A stretch of DNA of 7,215 bases. Source: JBGQBN01 sp041494805 (GTDB taxonomy: Bacteria > Acidobacteriota > Terriglobia > Terriglobales > Acidobacteriaceae). A program made the translations under genes and the position numbers. Below are positions 6,105 to 7,215 of this stretch, one piece after another; positions within the stretch are counted from its first letter, which is position 1; the number at the start of each line of letters is the position of its first letter. The stretch spans positions 1-7,215 of the forward strand of contig JBGQBN010000095.1 in NCBI GenBank assembly GCA_041494805.1. Direction: 5' to 3'. The notes beneath the pieces are model-generated. The model was given only the letters and a program-made list of their open reading frames with translations. It had not been told where the DNA came from and did no database searches.

Positions 6105-7001
6105 CTATGGGTATTGCGGCGATCTTTCTTTGGCTGTCTTCTTTTCTGTCGTGCGAAGAAACCAAATCACCAACATCAACGCTCCCACAGCCACTGCGAA
6201 GAATACGATCCCCCCCTTTTGGTGGAGATCGCCGTTCAGAAAAGACGGGTCTACATAGATCCCTAACGTAGAAAGTGTAAAAATTCGCACGCTGTTCTTC
6301 GCTACAGCCATCGGAAACAGCAACAGGAGCACCACGCCTTTCCTCCAAGCAGTATGGAGGAAGAGTTGTACCAGCACCAGACCGACTGTGAACAGCATCA
6401 AACTTGAGCGAATGCCGCTGCACTCTTTCGCGACCTCGATGTCAATTCCGGGAAGCGATAAGACGAAGCCCTTCCGCAGAACCGGGACGTTCGCTGCTTT
6501 CAGCATCAGAAAGGTCATGTCAGTGGAGCCACTTTGTAGCAACCCGATGGTTCGCTCCAGAACGAGCTCCGGAATCGGAACCATCAAGAACAAGAACAGC
6601 AAGGGGAAGGGCGCAATTCGAAAGGCCGGAATACCATAACACAAAACGAAGGCCGTAACACACCAGCCTACGAAAAAAACCATCCGCAGCGAAAGCGTGT
6701 CATTCTGGCCTAAGACCAAAGGATACCGGGCTACCCAGAGAAACGCCATCGCCAGCAGAAACAGCACCAGGCCAGCCGGAAGGCAATACGCCATATTCCG
6801 GAACACTTTCCGGCGCTCCAAGAAGAGAAGAGTGACGCTTACGGGGAGCACCAGAAGGATGTGCGAATACTGATCGTTGTGGAACGCTGCTACAGCCGCA
6901 GCAAGCAGAGACCGCCAGGAAATGACACTTGCAAAAAAGACTAGGAAGGCGAAGCCTGCGTTTCTACGGGCGACCTGTGTATTCCTGAGCTTGAGGTTCA
7001 T
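6105..7001 (-). CDS. Exosortase (EpsH/XrtA-like family, membrane sorting transpeptidase)
   Basis: Exosortases are integral inner-membrane enzymes that recognise PEP-CTERM-type C-terminal signals and are thought to cleave and transfer the protein in a sortase-like way. This 298-residue protein has about eight hydrophobic segments and the family's core motifs: an early 'YSHILLVLP' (45-53), 'VPIPELVLERTIGLLQ' (141-156), the catalytic Cys194 in 'AKECSGIRSSLMLF', Arg239 in 'NSVRIFTL', and His260 in 'DLHQKGG'. All three residues of the proposed Cys-Arg-His active site are present, so the enzyme looks intact. It ends in a short charged tail. The ATG at 7001 gives a basic N-terminus before the first membrane segment; no Shine-Dalgarno is visible. 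The next gene, 122 bases downstream, encodes a likely dedicated substrate. I cannot assign the exosortase subtype from sequence alone; one of the single-substrate acidobacterial subfamilies is plausible. Confidence 0.93.
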   Translation of the reverse strand: MNLKLRNTQVARRNAGFAFLVFFASVISWRSLLAAAVAAFHNDQYSHILLVLPVSVTLLFLERRKVFRNMAYCLPAGLVLFLLAMAFLWVARYPLVLGQNDTLSLRMVFFVGWCVTAFVLCYGIPAFRIAPFPLLFLFLMVPIPELVLERTIGLLQSGSTDMTFLMLKAANVPVLRKGFVLSLPGIDIEVAKECSGIRSSLMLFTVGLVLVQLFLHTAWRKGVVLLLLFPMAVAKNSVRIFTLSTLGIYVDPSFLNGDLHQKGGIVFFAVAVGALMLVIWFLRTTEKKTAKERSPQYP

Positions 7002-7215
7002 GCGATCGCGCAGCCGAATCTGATCTCATCAGCCTCGCGGCTCCTACTTACTTGCAGGTGTCTATCCTACTTCATAACCATGGCGGTTCGAGCTTGTCAC
7101 CTCTATGTGTGAGCAGATTCGTTGCGAGACCGCTCTCAATTCTCCTTTCCAAGGGGGGCACGGTACTCCCGTTACCCTTCCCCGGCGGAGGGGACTCGAA
7201 TTGACTCGTCAGTAT
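7002..7215. other. Intergenic region upstream of the exosortase gene
   Basis: No convincing gene on either strand. The - strand contains several short GC-rich inverted repeats, for example TCCCC/GGGGA flanking GGCGGA at about 7181-7196, but no riboswitch or RNA family that I recognise. The octamer GCGATCGC abuts the start codon (7002-7009). The region probably carries the promoter and leader of the - strand block. Confidence 0.4.
7071..7100 (-). promoter_or_regulatory. Candidate sigma-70-like promoter for the exosortase block
   Basis: On the - strand GTGACA (7095-7100; five of six to TTGACA) is followed after 18 bases by TATGAA (7071-7076; four of six to TATAAT). It points toward the exosortase start about 70 bases further on. 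Matches of this quality arise by chance, so this is only a candidate. Confidence 0.25.

Noticed and set aside
5986..6423. 145-codon - strand ORF overlapping the exosortase gene
   Set aside because: Out of frame with the exosortase, which has full family motifs; composition is Arg/Ser-rich and shadow-like.
7002..7009. GCGATCGC octamer (also at 4289-4296), identical to the cyanobacterial HIP1 motif
   Set aside because: Only two copies, both intergenic; too few to claim an abundant genome motif, and nothing else suggests a cyanobacterium.
7011..7035. CTGATGAG resembling a hammerhead ribozyme core (- strand)
   Set aside because: The required GAAA segment and flanking stems are not present.
7079..7115. 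GGTTCGAGC resembling a tRNA T-loop
   Set aside because: No acceptor, D or anticodon stem can be formed around it.

Overview
The window looks like a chromosomal segment from an Acidobacteriota bacterium, probably a soil Terriglobia-type lineage. This is inferred from gene content: runs of secreted choice-of-anchor D / fibronectin III proteins, a lipoprotein with a Gly-rich stretch after the lipid-attachment Cys, an exosortase, and moderately high GC. No rRNA or other phylogenetic marker is present to prove it.

Left half (1-4253, + strand): three consecutive paralogous genes for extracellular beta-sandwich proteins. Each is built from tandem ~104-residue ASPM/SPD-2/Hydin-like Ig modules (choice-of-anchor D type) and ends in one fibronectin type III-like domain that finishes exactly at a VIPxP/VVPxP tail. 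Module number falls along the array: at least four in gene 1 (cut by the left edge), three in gene 2, two in gene 3. Gene 2 has a Sec-type signal peptide and gene 3 a lipoprotein-type signal, so similar ectodomains appear to be released or anchored differently. A doubtful 104-codon ORF lies between genes 2 and 3.

Right half (7001-4323, - strand): a convergent block. In transcription order it holds an exosortase (integral-membrane transpeptidase-like sorting enzyme; Cys194, Arg239 and His260 visible), an 82-residue protein with a signal peptide and a C-terminal PEP-CTERM-like signal (VPEG, hydrophobic helix, WRRKK), a 91-residue predicted coiled-coil protein of unknown role, and rmlA (glucose-1-phosphate thymidylyltransferase, first step of dTDP-L-rhamnose synthesis). 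The simplest reading is a compact cell-surface locus in which the exosortase processes the tiny neighbour, next to a sugar-nucleotide gene for exopolysaccharide or O-antigen. PEP-CTERM/exosortase systems are known to associate with exopolysaccharide production.

The most interesting point is the exosortase/mini-substrate pair. After removal of both sorting signals only about 22-25 residues would remain, with a run of five lysines, so the product would be a short basic peptide rather than a normal surface protein. The right-hand 214 bases (7002-7215) hold no convincing gene and are probably the upstream region of the exosortase gene.
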